A stretch of DNA of 64,000 nt from Shewanella sp. KX20019 (GCF_016757755.1 NZ_CP068437.1:1-64000), one strand, 5' to 3'. Counted from the stretch's first letter, positions 7,362 through 16,207 are shown. Numbers and translations are program-made. Notes: generated from the sequence alone by a model not told the origin.

Positions 7362-10085
7362 TTATCTTAAGTGTTTATACTTCCTAAAGCCGAACATCAG
7401 CAGCAGAAAAAGACTGAAGTAGCCTAAACTACCGCCGCCACTCGTTGCTGTTTTGGGCTCCGGTATAACCGCTACCGTTTTTACGGATATTGTCACACTT
7501 GCTTCCGTCATCCCATCAAAGGAGTCTGTCGCAGTCACCTTAAATTCAAGAGTGGCATCTTGATTCGGGGCTACAAAGGTCAGTTGATTAGTGTCGATTG
7601 TTGATAAAACCACCTCAGTTCCAGATGTTTGGCTCCATAAGAAACTGATGGGATCATTATCGGCATCTGTCGCCGTAGCTACTAGAGTGACGGTTTCACC
7701 TGCATTTGCTTCTCTATCTTCGCTCACGACGACAACCGGAGCGGTGTTACTTCTATCATCATCGAGTAGCTTAACCGCTAGAGTTGCGGTACCTAGCTCA
7801 CTGCCATTAACGCTTTGTAGTTCAACCGTGAACAGCTCTGTACCCTCTACAATATCGTCATTTATAGGACTAATGGTGATTGTTTTTGCCTGAGTATCAC
7901 CCTCTAGCCATACAAGTTGACCATGAGTATCTTCGACATCGGTCCCTATAGTTGCAGTGTCGTCAGTTAGAGAGAATTCAACTTTCAGTTCGCCCGCACT
8001 ACCGCCATTACGTTGTACTGATACTTTAATTGAAGCATCCGACTCAGTCGCTGTTTGTTCGCTACTAGCAAAACTTATGACGCCTGATTGAGCTGGGAAG
8101 TCACCCATTCTCAATGTGTGGTAACTCGGTGATGCTAGCGTGAGGCCACCTTGTGGGTCAAACAGACGCAGAAATAGCTGTAGCTCTTTATTTTGGCCGT
8201 TGTCGATGGTGTTGATGACAATCGTTTTGGGAGTATTATCGTTATTTGCCCACGCTAAACGGCCCGACTTAGCCTCAAAGTCAGTAGCAGTTTGAGCTGA
8301 AGCCCCTAAGGTTTCGTAGCCGACGCTGACAGCACCTGCGCCTGTTGGACGCATAACCTTAACGGTAATACTGTCACCTGGGAATAATGTTGATTCCGAG
8401 TGTTCAAATGCACTACTACCAAAGGTTGCGCTGTGGGTATTATCTTTTAGGACATACAGACCACCACTGATATCGCTCGCGAGGATCAAGCCTGAGGGAA
8501 GGTAAGGGTAAATGCCCCAAACGCCGTTAAAAGAAGCGCCATCCGATGCTGGGTAAGTATCAAAGAAACCAGCTTCTTTGGGGTCGGTAGGGTTGCTGAT
8601 ATCTAGCACAGTAATACCGCGTTGATAGTTAGACATGTAGTAACGACTGCCACGCACATAGCCATTGTGGTCAATCGCTTTACTTGGACCTATCCACTCG
8701 TTGACTAGCGAAGGGGATTCGAGGCTATCGACATTAAACACCCTGAGAGTGGTGTTCACTCCTAAGTAGCGCTCGTCCAGCTCATCGTGTAGAAATACAT
8801 AGCGCTTGTCTTCGCTCCACCAGCCAGAGTGCACATATTGAGGGTTAGCGTAGCTTACGTCAGCTAGCAAACTGGGCTGTGATTGTGTCGAAATATCCCA
8901 AAGACGCATAGAATGTTCGTTAAAATCTGCTAGCACGTTACACAAACTATTTTGGCAGCTATTTTGAGCGCGGCTATCATCAATGACCACAGAGCTAACG
9001 TCATGGGTGTAATCTTCCCGAACAGCTCCGGTATGCAAGTAAAGCGGAGCCAAGTTTTTGGGGTCGGCTAAGCTGTAGGTCTGAAAGGCGCCACCATTAT
9101 TGTTTTGCCCTACGATGTGTAGCGCTGGAGTTGCGCCATCCAGAACTGTATTTGTGGTGTAATCAAGATTGCTGATAAATACGTTGTGGACTGAATATGC
9201 GGCATTATCCACCACCACGGATACCGATGCGGGTAGCTGGCTTAAGTCGACGATTTGTACTCTATCTGCGCCTTCTGAAACGATGTAAGCATTGGCTTGC
9301 CATTTTAAGCTGCTGCTGTCGAACCACTGGTAAACCTTAATATCACGCCAGCCTATTATTGATCCTGCTATAAAAGCGACCTCTTCGGGCGCATCAGGTT
9401 TGGAAAGGTCGACTATGGCGGTACCGTTTCTTAGCGCGATTAAGGCATACTCTATGCCTGTATTGAGGTCTATGTGGCCCCAAATATCAGTGGCGGACGA
9501 TGGCGATGATGAGAAGCTATTGAGTGGCATATGTGACACAAGATCGATATTGTTGCACTTGAAGGAGCCAGACATACCGTCTAAACAAGGCTGGTCACTT
9601 TGACTTTGCTGTAATGAACTGTGCGCTTCTAGCATATCATCTAGCTGAGAACCATATTGAGCTATGCCGTCATTGATCACCCGAAAACCGCGCTGCTCCA
9701 GAGCGTTAGCAAACTCAATAGGGACGCCTGTGAGTATGGTCTTATTCAGTTGAGGGGCCTGTGACTGGTAATGATCAAAGCGATTATAGCCACCCATTAC
9801 CGGGACTATGTCACTGTTGAGTAAAAATATCTCTTCTAGGTCGGTGATTTTATATTCACCGTCAGCAACCAATACCCTGTCACCCTTATTCGCTTGTTTT
9901 ACGGCGTAAGCGATTGTCTTACAAGATCTGAGTACTTTATCGCAACGGCCAATATCTTTTCCTTGAGCGCTAACAAATCGAGTTTTATCGTGCTCTGAAT
10001 GAGCCATTGCAGATTGGCAGGCTAGTGAGTTAACAATCACTAGCAAGGCTGCCACAATTCCCTGATGTTTAAACAAGTTATCCAT
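7362..10085 (-). CDS. Choice-of-anchor B family surface protein with Calx-beta and PKD-like domains and GlyGly-CTERM tail
   Basis: A 907-residue exported protein. The N-terminus is a signal peptide ending near SAMA (residues 1-28). A large central region of LVIVD-type repeats (for example ALRNGTAIVDLSKPDAPEE and GITVLDISNPTDPKEAGF) fits the choice-of-anchor B family. One or two Calx-beta-like units follow (around EGTELFTVELQSVNGSELG), then a PKD/REJ-like unit (around DADNDPISFLWSQTSGTEV). The C-terminus is a GlyGly-CTERM sorting signal: SGGGSLGY, a hydrophobic helix, then a basic tail RKYKHLR. That signal is known to be processed by rhombosortase and to lead to surface attachment or secretion. 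It is divergent from the mbnP/mbnH pair across a 190-bp gap. Ligand unknown. Confidence 0.85.
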   Translation of the reverse strand: MDNLFKHQGIVAALLVIVNSLACQSAMAHSEHDKTRFVSAQGKDIGRCDKVLRSCKTIAYAVKQANKGDRVLVADGEYKITDLEEIFLLNSDIVPVMGGYNRFDHYQSQAPQLNKTILTGVPIEFANALEQRGFRVINDGIAQYGSQLDDMLEAHSSLQQSQSDQPCLDGMSGSFKCNNIDLVSHMPLNSFSSSPSSATDIWGHIDLNTGIEYALIALRNGTAIVDLSKPDAPEEVAFIAGSIIGWRDIKVYQWFDSSSLKWQANAYIVSEGADRVQIVDLSQLPASVSVVVDNAAYSVHNVFISNLDYTTNTVLDGATPALHIVGQNNNGGAFQTYSLADPKNLAPLYLHTGAVREDYTHDVSSVVIDDSRAQNSCQNSLCNVLADFNEHSMRLWDISTQSQPSLLADVSYANPQYVHSGWWSEDKRYVFLHDELDERYLGVNTTLRVFNVDSLESPSLVNEWIGPSKAIDHNGYVRGSRYYMSNYQRGITVLDISNPTDPKEAGFFDTYPASDGASFNGVWGIYPYLPSGLILASDISGGLYVLKDNTHSATFGSSAFEHSESTLFPGDSITVKVMRPTGAGAVSVGYETLGASAQTATDFEAKSGRLAWANNDNTPKTIVINTIDNGQNKELQLFLRLFDPQGGLTLASPSYHTLRMGDFPAQSGVISFASSEQTATESDASIKVSVQRNGGSAGELKVEFSLTDDTATIGTDVEDTHGQLVWLEGDTQAKTITISPINDDIVEGTELFTVELQSVNGSELGTATLAVKLLDDDRSNTAPVVVVSEDREANAGETVTLVATATDADNDPISFLWSQTSGTEVVLSTIDTNQLTFVAPNQDATLEFKVTATDSFDGMTEASVTISVKTVAVIPEPKTATSGGGSLGYFSLFLLLMFGFRKYKHLR

Positions 10086-10188
10086 ATGTTTTTCTCAATT
10101 ATTTTAGTTTTATTACTCTCGGTATTCTGATTGAGCTCTACAGGTATCGACAGCCCCTAGTTCAATCATTAAATTATCGATTTAGCGG

Positions 10189-10213
10189 ATACAATTACTA
10201 ATGAATATTGTAT
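10189..10213. promoter_or_regulatory. Inverted repeat in the divergent promoter region upstream of mbnP
   Basis: ATACAAT (10189-10195) and ATTGTAT (10207-10213) are perfectly complementary with an 11-base spacer. A second motif, GGTTAAC, is directly repeated just downstream around 10225-10242. Both sit between the divergent genes, where an operator would be expected. The regulator is unknown. Confidence 0.35.
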
Positions 10214-10275
10214 TCTAAATAAAGGTTAACATATGGTTAACAATAAGGTAACGCCCACCAAGGAGTTTAGGTTCA

Positions 10276-11076
10276 GTGGATTTATTCAATTTAGGTCGTA
10301 TAAAACAACTTTTAGTGTTGTTGACGGTGCTAATCGTAACAGCTTGTTCGCCTAAGCCGACCACCATAGATGTTGAGTTGATGTGGCAACAGCAACCCTT
10401 GGGTTGCGATCAGTTATTGCCTGAACTGAGGGCGTGGCGATTAGACCAATTTCAGTTTTACCTGAGTAGCTTTAGTAATAACGGTACTGCTATTAACCTA
10501 GACTCGGTGGGACAAGCTTACCAGCAACCGCGCGTCGCGCTGATGGGGGGGGATTGCGGATCGCCAGGCAATTGGCAGTTAGTGTTTGAAGGTCAGTTAC
10601 AAGAGGGTGAACTGTCTTTTGATCTTGGTGTACCGTTTGAGCTTAATCATCTTAACCCGCTTACCGCAGACAGCCCCCTTAACCAGAGCGACATGTTCTG
10701 GACTTGGCAGAATGGTCATAAGTTCTTGAGATTAGACTTAACTAAGAAAGCATCACAAAAAATTGAGACATTTACTGTCCAAAACTTACAAACCGGATGG
10801 CAATTTCATCTAGGGTCTACGGCATGCCAGTCTGCAAGTGTAATGAGAGCACCCACCGTGCTTTGCGGGTATCCAAATAGGCCTAGAATAAAGCTCGATT
10901 ACCAAAAGGGGTCAAGGCTAGTGTTAGATCTCGCCCCATTACTCTCTGGCATTATCGACGATGCTGAGCTTGCTAAACATTCATGTATGTCAGATCCAAA
11001 TACAAGAGTATGTCAGCAGCTTTTCGCTCGTCTGGGCTTTAATGGTGACAGTAAAGTATGGCGTTTGCAGCAATGA
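10276..11076 (+). CDS. mbnP: MbnP family copper-binding lipoprotein (metallo-mystery pair four-Cys protein)
   Basis: MbnP proteins are periplasmic copper-binding proteins in which a tryptophan is oxidised to kynurenine by the partner MbnH; that is family knowledge from methanotrophs. The 266-residue product starts at GTG 10276 behind AAGGAG (10260-10265). It has a lipoprotein signal peptide with lipobox LIVTAC (Cys24), then the family pattern of spaced cysteines (LGCDQ, GDCGS, TACQS, LCGYP) and the segments around FQFYLSSF and MFWTWQNGHKFLRLDL. Its stop overlaps the mbnH start, so the two are translationally coupled. A role in copper handling is inferred from the family; no methanobactin genes are seen nearby. 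Confidence 0.85.
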   Translation: MDLFNLGRIKQLLVLLTVLIVTACSPKPTTIDVELMWQQQPLGCDQLLPELRAWRLDQFQFYLSSFSNNGTAINLDSVGQAYQQPRVALMGGDCGSPGNWQLVFEGQLQEGELSFDLGVPFELNHLNPLTADSPLNQSDMFWTWQNGHKFLRLDLTKKASQKIETFTVQNLQTGWQFHLGSTACQSASVMRAPTVLCGYPNRPRIKLDYQKGSRLVLDLAPLLSGIIDDAELAKHSCMSDPNTRVCQQLFARLGFNGDSKVWRLQQ

Positions 11077-12254
11077 ACAAATCTATTCTAATATTACGAT
11101 TTGCAGTTGTTAGCACTGCTATTTTTATGTTATTTGGTTGTGGGCAAAAGCCCGCTGCGGAATATGACTGGCTGATAGGCAATGGCTTACCGCAACCGCA
11201 AGTTCTTACTGATAACCCTATGTCAGTAGCAAAGGTGAGTTTAGGGCGTTATCTTTTTTACGACAAAGCCTTGTCAGCCAATAACAGTCAAAGCTGCAGT
11301 AGTTGTCACCTGCAATCAATGGCGTTTGCTGAAGCTAAAACTGTGTCGGTTGGTAGCACTGGTCAGTCACATCGGCGCAACTCTCCTGGTCTAATCAATA
11401 TTGCTTATAACAAGACGCTGACCTGGGCACACGATGGCTTAACCGATATTGAACGGCAGATCATGCTACCAATGTTTGGTGATGAGCCGATAGAGCTAGG
11501 GATCAGTGGCCATGAGCAGTTAGTTCTTTCACGATTACAGAAACCACCCTATCCACGTCTATTTTCCAATGCTTTTTCTGACTATGAAGGTACTGCGGAC
11601 TTTAACCAAGTGAATCAGGCTTTATCGAGCTTTGTACGTAGTCTAATTTCATTAAACTCACCTTTTGACGCCTATGCATATGAAGCTGATGATGATGCTC
11701 TAGATGAATTTGAGTTGGCGGGGATGGACCTATTTTTCTCTGAGAGGTTAGAGTGTCACCACTGCCATGGCGGTTTTAACTTTACTCAGTCAACCACCCA
11801 TCAGAAGCAGCCTTTAGATCGTCGGCCTTTTCATAACACTGGGCTGTATTACACCGAGCGCTCAGGATTGATAGAGCGAGTGCACAAATTGGGTTATCCC
11901 GAGGTCGATCGAGGGCTGGCTGAGGTAACGGGCAACGCAGTTGATGATGGTCGTTTCCGTGCTCCTAGCTTGAGGAATGTCGCATTGACTGCGCCTTATA
12001 TGCATGATGGTAGCGTGGTAACTCTTGCAGAGGTCATTGATATATATGCTGCTGGTGGCCGCAACGTCACAGAAGGGAAGCACTTAGGTGATGGCCGACT
12101 CAATCCGCTTAAGAGTCCTTTTGTAAAGGGGTTTACTCTGTCTGCGCAGGAAAAGGCCCACCTACTTGCATTCCTACATAGCTTAACGGATGAAGCGTTT
12201 ATTAATAATGCAGACTTTGGTGACCCTTGGGCTGAGTGGGCTAACTCAAATTAG
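11073..12254 (+). CDS. mbnH: MbnH family di-haem cytochrome c peroxidase-like protein
   Basis: MbnH is a di-haem enzyme of the bacterial cytochrome c peroxidase/MauG superfamily that oxidises a tryptophan of MbnP. The product, 393 residues from ATG 11073, has a lipoprotein signal with lipobox LFGC (Cys23), a first c-type haem site CSSCH near residue 75 and a second CHHCH near 228, followed by RAPSLRNVALTAPYMHDG, a conserved segment of this superfamily. I choose ATG 11073 because it forms an ATGA overlap with the mbnP stop; ATG 11058 lies inside mbnP and adds five residues before the signal peptide. Haem attachment requires periplasmic export, which the signal supports. Confidence 0.87.
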   Translation: MNKSILILRFAVVSTAIFMLFGCGQKPAAEYDWLIGNGLPQPQVLTDNPMSVAKVSLGRYLFYDKALSANNSQSCSSCHLQSMAFAEAKTVSVGSTGQSHRRNSPGLINIAYNKTLTWAHDGLTDIERQIMLPMFGDEPIELGISGHEQLVLSRLQKPPYPRLFSNAFSDYEGTADFNQVNQALSSFVRSLISLNSPFDAYAYEADDDALDEFELAGMDLFFSERLECHHCHGGFNFTQSTTHQKQPLDRRPFHNTGLYYTERSGLIERVHKLGYPEVDRGLAEVTGNAVDDGRFRAPSLRNVALTAPYMHDGSVVTLAEVIDIYAAGGRNVTEGKHLGDGRLNPLKSPFVKGFTLSAQEKAHLLAFLHSLTDEAFINNADFGDPWAEWANSN

Positions 12255-12276
12255 TTTATCGTGCTCGTGCAGATAC

Positions 12277-12306
12277 AAAAAAGCCCCTTAGCTAAGGGGC
12301 TTTTTT
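12277..12306. terminator. Bidirectional terminator between mbnH and glyS
   Basis: A perfect palindrome AGCCCCTTAGCTAAGGGGCT at about 12282-12301 is flanked by A- and T-runs on both sides, serving mbnH on the plus strand and glyS on the minus strand. Confidence 0.93.
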
Positions 12307-12324
12307 ACGCAATAGAGTCAGATA

Positions 12325-14394
12325 TTACTGCAGTAGCGAGATATCAGCGGCATGTAAGAACTGTTCACGTAGGCTAGAAAGTAGCGCTAGGCGGTTATTC
12401 TTAAGGGCTTGATCATCAGCCATCACCATCACATCTTCAAAGAAGGTATCTACGCTTTCACGTAGGTTTGCCAGCAGTGCTAGCGCTTCTTGGTAGTTAG
12501 CAGCGGCAAATAGTGGTGCTAATTGTGGTTGTAGCTCTGTTAGCTTAGTAGCCAGTGCTTTTTCTGCTGCTTCAACGAGTAGTGCATCGTCGATCGTCGC
12601 AGGAAGTTCACCTTCCACTTTAGCCAAAATGTTTGATACACGCTTGTTAGCTGCTGCGAGTGCAGATGCTTGTTCAAGTGTTCTAAAGTGAGCAACAGCT
12701 TTAATGCGGCTGTCAAAATCAGCAGGCGCGGTAGGGCGACGAGCCAATACAGCTAGGATCACGTCTACACTGACTCCTTGATCTTGGTACCAAGCACGGA
12801 AGCGGCCCATAAAGAACTCGAGTACCTGCTCAGCAACCTTGTCGTTAGTTAACGTTTCACCGTGTAGTTCTTGTGCTTTGGCAATCAAATCAACAAGATC
12901 TAATGGTAAGTTGTTTTCTAAACAGATACGTAGCACACCAATTGCAGCACGGCGCAGTGCAAATGGATCTGCCGCCCCTTTTGGTGCTTGGCCAATACCG
13001 AAAATACCGACTAAGGTGTCTAGCTTTTCAGCCAAAGCAACACAGACTGAGATCGGTGCCGTTGGGACCGTATCACCAGAGAACTTAGGCTTGTATTGCT
13101 CAGCAAGTGCGACGGCAACCGCTTCAGTTTCACCATTTAGACGCGCGTAATGCATGCCCATGGTGCCTTGAAGATCGGTAAACTCCATCACCATGTTAGT
13201 CATCAAATCTGACTTAGACAGTAGACCTGCACGGGCTGCTTCGTCGCTGTTCGCATCGATATTACTAGCGATATAAGCTGCCATAGCTGAGATACGTTCC
13301 ACACGTTGCTTAATCGAGCCTAACTGCTTTTGGAAAATAACGTTTTCTAAGCTAGTAAGACGAGACTCTAGTGTGTCTTTTTTATCTGTTTCGAAGAAGA
13401 ACTCAGCATCGGCAAGACGTGGGCGAACCACTTTTTCGTTGCCACTAATAATCTGCTGTGGATCTTTAGATTCGATATTGGTGACGAAGATAAAGTTAGG
13501 CATTAACTGGCCTGCTTTATCAAATACTGGGAAGTATTTTTGATCACCTTTCATGGTGTAAACCAAGGCTTCAGCTGGTACGTCGAGGAACTTCTCTTCG
13601 AAGCTAGCAGTCAATACTACTGGCCATTCAACCAAGGAAACCACCTCTTCAAGTAGGTCGTCTTCAAGGTCGGCTACGCCACCTAGCTTAGTGGCGGCAG
13701 CTTCTGCATCGGCTTTAATAATCGCTTTACGCACCTCGTAATCGGCAAGGACTTTGCCTTGCTCTTTAAGTGCTGAAAGGTAGTTGTCGGCATGGTCTAG
13801 CTCAAAGCTTGCTTGACCCATAAAGCGATGGCCACGAATAACGCGGTCTGACTTAACCCCTAACAATTCACCTGCGACAATTTCGCTACCAAGTAGCATA
13901 GTCACAGTGTGTACTGGGCGAATAAATTGCGTCGTGTTAGTACCCCAGCGCATTGGCTTTGGGATTGGCAATTTGTCTAGAGAGCGTTGCGCCATAGCGG
14001 CGATAAGACTTTTAGTTTCAACACCAACCACTTTAGCTTGATGTAGTAACCATTCGCCTTTATCGGTCTTTAAGCGACCCGCTTCTTCAACGGTAATGCC
14101 ATTGCCACGAGCCCAGCCCATAGCGGCTTTAGTCGGGTTTCCATCGGCATCAAATGCCTGAGCAATAGCAGGGCCACGCTTTTCGACCACCTTGTCTGCT
14201 TGAGCAAGAGCAAGTTGGTTAACGCTGATGGCTAAACGGCGAGGGGCTGCATGCCATACCGCAGTTTCAAAGCTCAACTCAGCTTTTTTTAATTCATCAG
14301 TAAAGTTGCTAAGAAAAGACTCAGCTAACTTACGTAGCGATTTTGGTGGCAGTTCTTCAGTGCCTACTTCAATGAGTAAGTTTTCAAAATTCAT
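12325..14394 (-). CDS. glyS: Glycine--tRNA ligase beta subunit
   Basis: The beta subunit of the bacterial alpha2beta2 glycyl-tRNA synthetase binds tRNA-Gly and contains the anticodon-binding region. The 689-residue product matches the family length and starts MNFENLLIEVGTEELPPKSL, the conserved N-terminus. The segments WGTNTTQFIRPVHT, MKGDQKYFPVFD and DPFALRRAAIGVLRI are typical. It lies 11 bases downstream of glyQ on the same strand, so the two subunits are made from one transcript, and it ends at the bidirectional terminator shared with mbnH. Confidence 0.98.
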   Translation of the reverse strand: MNFENLLIEVGTEELPPKSLRKLAESFLSNFTDELKKAELSFETAVWHAAPRRLAISVNQLALAQADKVVEKRGPAIAQAFDADGNPTKAAMGWARGNGITVEEAGRLKTDKGEWLLHQAKVVGVETKSLIAAMAQRSLDKLPIPKPMRWGTNTTQFIRPVHTVTMLLGSEIVAGELLGVKSDRVIRGHRFMGQASFELDHADNYLSALKEQGKVLADYEVRKAIIKADAEAAATKLGGVADLEDDLLEEVVSLVEWPVVLTASFEEKFLDVPAEALVYTMKGDQKYFPVFDKAGQLMPNFIFVTNIESKDPQQIISGNEKVVRPRLADAEFFFETDKKDTLESRLTSLENVIFQKQLGSIKQRVERISAMAAYIASNIDANSDEAARAGLLSKSDLMTNMVMEFTDLQGTMGMHYARLNGETEAVAVALAEQYKPKFSGDTVPTAPISVCVALAEKLDTLVGIFGIGQAPKGAADPFALRRAAIGVLRICLENNLPLDLVDLIAKAQELHGETLTNDKVAEQVLEFFMGRFRAWYQDQGVSVDVILAVLARRPTAPADFDSRIKAVAHFRTLEQASALAAANKRVSNILAKVEGELPATIDDALLVEAAEKALATKLTELQPQLAPLFAAANYQEALALLANLRESVDTFFEDVMVMADDQALKNNRLALLSSLREQFLHAADISLLQ

Positions 14395-14405
14395 CAGTTA
14401 TTCCT

Positions 14406-15311
14406 CTACTTACCGATTGGGAAGCCAAGAGCTTCACGTGCTTGATAGTAAGCTTCAGCTACACCCTTAGCCATGGTACGAACGCGTAAGATATAACGCT
14501 GGCGTTCGGTGACCGAAATAGCATGGCGTGCATCAAGCAAGTTAAATGCATGAGAGGCTTTCATCACTTGCTCATAAGCAGGTAGTGGCAGTGGCTTTTC
14601 AAGTGTAAGTAAATGCTGGCAGGCTTTCTCGCAGTCATCAAAATTTCTGAATAACACTTCAACATTTGCATGTTCAAAGTTATAAGCTGACTGCTCAACT
14701 TCGTTCTGATGGAAAATATCACCATACATAACTTTGCCCATTGGGCCGTCTGTCCACACTAGGTCATAAACGTTATCGACCTCTTGAATGTACATGGCAA
14801 GGCGTTCAAGACCATAGGTGATCTCGCCTGTTACAGGCTTACATTCAAGTCCACCAACTTGCTGGAAGTAAGTAAATTGCGATACTTCCATGCCGTTTAG
14901 CCAAACTTCCCAACCTAGACCCCAAGCACCTAGAGTCGGTGACTCCCAGTTGTCTTCAACAAAGCGCACGTCATGAATGTTCATGTCGACACCAGCAGCG
15001 GCTAAAGAACCAAGATACAGCTCTTGAATATTATCTGGCGACGGCTTTAATACGACCTGGAATTGATAGAAGTGCTGCAGGCGATTTGGATTATCACCGT
15101 AACGACCATCTGTCGGGCGTCGACTCGGTTGAACATAAGCACAGCTCATCGGCTCTGGGCCTAATGCGCGTAAGAAGGTCATAGGGTGGAATGTACCCGC
15201 ACCTACTTCCATGTCCAATGGTTGAACAATTGCGCAACCTTGCTGCGCCCAGTATTCCTGTAGGGTCATAATAAAACCCTGGAATGTTTTTACGTCGTGT
15301 TTCGTCGTCAT
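14406..15311 (-). CDS. glyQ: Glycine--tRNA ligase alpha subunit
   Basis: The alpha subunit carries the class II aminoacylation core that activates glycine. From ATG 15311 the protein has 301 residues, as expected, beginning MTTKHDVKTFQGFIMTLQEYW and containing QPLDMEVGAGTFHPMTFLRAL, LGWEVWLNGMEVSQFTYFQQ and YGLERLAMYIQ. The open frame continues 82 codons further upstream, but that extension would cross the divergent tag promoter and overlap tag itself, and it has no family similarity, so I reject it. No T-box leader is visible in the 117-base gap to tag. Confidence 0.97.
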   Translation of the reverse strand: MTTKHDVKTFQGFIMTLQEYWAQQGCAIVQPLDMEVGAGTFHPMTFLRALGPEPMSCAYVQPSRRPTDGRYGDNPNRLQHFYQFQVVLKPSPDNIQELYLGSLAAAGVDMNIHDVRFVEDNWESPTLGAWGLGWEVWLNGMEVSQFTYFQQVGGLECKPVTGEITYGLERLAMYIQEVDNVYDLVWTDGPMGKVMYGDIFHQNEVEQSAYNFEHANVEVLFRNFDDCEKACQHLLTLEKPLPLPAYEQVMKASHAFNLLDARHAISVTERQRYILRVRTMAKGVAEAYYQAREALGFPIGK

Positions 15312-15428
15312 ATCCGCTTGTCTACTGCCTGGAAGCCTAAATAGAAAATGGTGTCGATTATACCTTGTAGATTTACGCTTATATAGGTTATTTTTTATCT
15401 TACTAACGATAAATCTAGGAATAGGGCT

Positions 15429-16007
15429 ATGGATGTAATACGTTGCGGCTGGGTTGGTAAAGATCCCATCTATCAAGAGTATCATGACAAAGTGTGGGGC
15501 CGACCAGTGTACGACAGCCAAGAACTGTTCGCTAAACTCTGCCTTGATGGACAACAAGCTGGTCTGTCGTGGTTAACTATTTTGAAGAAACAACAGAATT
15601 ATGAGGCGGCTTTTGCTAATTTTGACCCTGCAATTATTGCTACTTTTGATGATGATAAAATAGAAGAACTGCTGCTCAACCCTGGGATTGTTCGCAATCG
15701 TCTAAAGGTTAATTCGATTGTTAAAAATGCCAAAGGCTATATGGCATATGTGGAGCAGGGTAATGATTTTTCTCAGTTTTTATGGGGTTTTGTCGGCGGT
15801 GAACCCAAAGTTAATCATTTCACTTCGCTCGCGGAAATGCCGGCACAAAGCATTGAATCAGAAGCTATGTCTAAAGCGTTAAAGAAGTTGGGCTTTAATT
15901 TTGTTGGCCCGACAATTTGTTATGCGTTCATGCAAGCTGTGGGCATGTTTAACGACCACACAACAGATTGTTTTTGCTATGATTTAGAGGGTGCTAGGAA
16001 GGGCTAA
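15429..16007 (+). CDS. tag: DNA-3-methyladenine glycosylase I
   Basis: Tag removes 3-methyladenine from alkylated DNA and is a zinc-containing helix-hairpin-helix-like glycosylase. The 192-residue product aligns by eye along the whole E. coli protein (MDVIRCGWVGKDPIYQEYHD, QQAGLSWLTILKKQQNYEAAF, ALKKLGFNFVGPTICYAFMQAVG). The zinc ligands are present as Cys6, His19, His177 and Cys181. The residue equivalent to E. coli Glu38 is Asp40 here (CLDGQQAGLSW), a conservative change in the base-recognition pocket. The gene is divergent from glyQ and is followed by the tandem-repeat/parS region. Confidence 0.95.
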   Translation: MDVIRCGWVGKDPIYQEYHDKVWGRPVYDSQELFAKLCLDGQQAGLSWLTILKKQQNYEAAFANFDPAIIATFDDDKIEELLLNPGIVRNRLKVNSIVKNAKGYMAYVEQGNDFSQFLWGFVGGEPKVNHFTSLAEMPAQSIESEAMSKALKKLGFNFVGPTICYAFMQAVGMFNDHTTDCFCYDLEGARKG

Positions 16008-16104
16008 GATAGAACTAGGAAAAGCTTAGGTAGATTCGAGGTAGGTCAAAGAGAAAACTTCAAAAATTTATTTTGTGCTTAACGAGTTGTGAGCATTATT
16101 TTGC

Positions 16105-16172
16105 AGAACCTAGAACCTAGAACCTAGAACCTAGAACCTAGAACCTAGAACCTAGAACCTAGAACCTAGAAC
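16105..16172. repeat. 7-bp tandem repeat AGAACCT, 9.7 copies
   Basis: Nine perfect copies of AGAACCT run from 16105 to 16167, followed by five more bases of the unit (AGAAC). There is not one mismatch in 68 bases. The array ends 12 bases before the parS-like palindrome. A perfect short-unit array implies recent expansion or slippage, so copy number probably varies between strains. Confidence 0.97.
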
Positions 16173-16175
16173 AAA

Positions 16176-16207
16176 AAAAAGGATGTTCCACGTGGAACAC
16201 CCTTTTT
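16176..16207. terminator. Hairpin terminator built on a parS-like palindrome
   Basis: The palindrome TGTTCCACGTGGAACA is extended by GG/CC and five A-T pairs on each side (AAAAAGG at 16176-16182 and CCTTTTT at 16201-16207) with a single A/C mismatch. This gives a stem flanked by A-run and T-run between two convergent genes, so it can act as a bidirectional terminator for tag and the amidohydrolase. Confidence 0.7.
16184..16199. other. parS-like site (perfect 16-bp palindrome)
   Basis: TGTTCCACGTGGAACA is a perfect palindrome whose 14-bp core GTTCCACGTGGAAC matches the ParB-binding parS core known from Pseudomonas and relatives. Its place about 16 kb from dnaA is where chromosomal parS sites usually cluster. 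The parA and parB genes are not in the window, so function is inferred. Confidence 0.75.

Noticed and set aside
15312..15428. T-box riboswitch upstream of glyQS
   Set aside because: The gap is only 117 bases, is shared with the divergent tag gene, and shows no T-box sequence or terminator/antiterminator pair; T-boxes are also not typical in this group.
15312..15557. 82-codon upstream extension of glyQ
   Set aside because: It overlaps the divergent tag gene and its promoter, and has no family similarity; glyQ from ATG 15311 has the expected 301 residues.
16105..16172. 7-bp repeat as a CRISPR array
   Set aside because: Repeat units are only 7 bp and contiguous, with no spacers and no cas genes.
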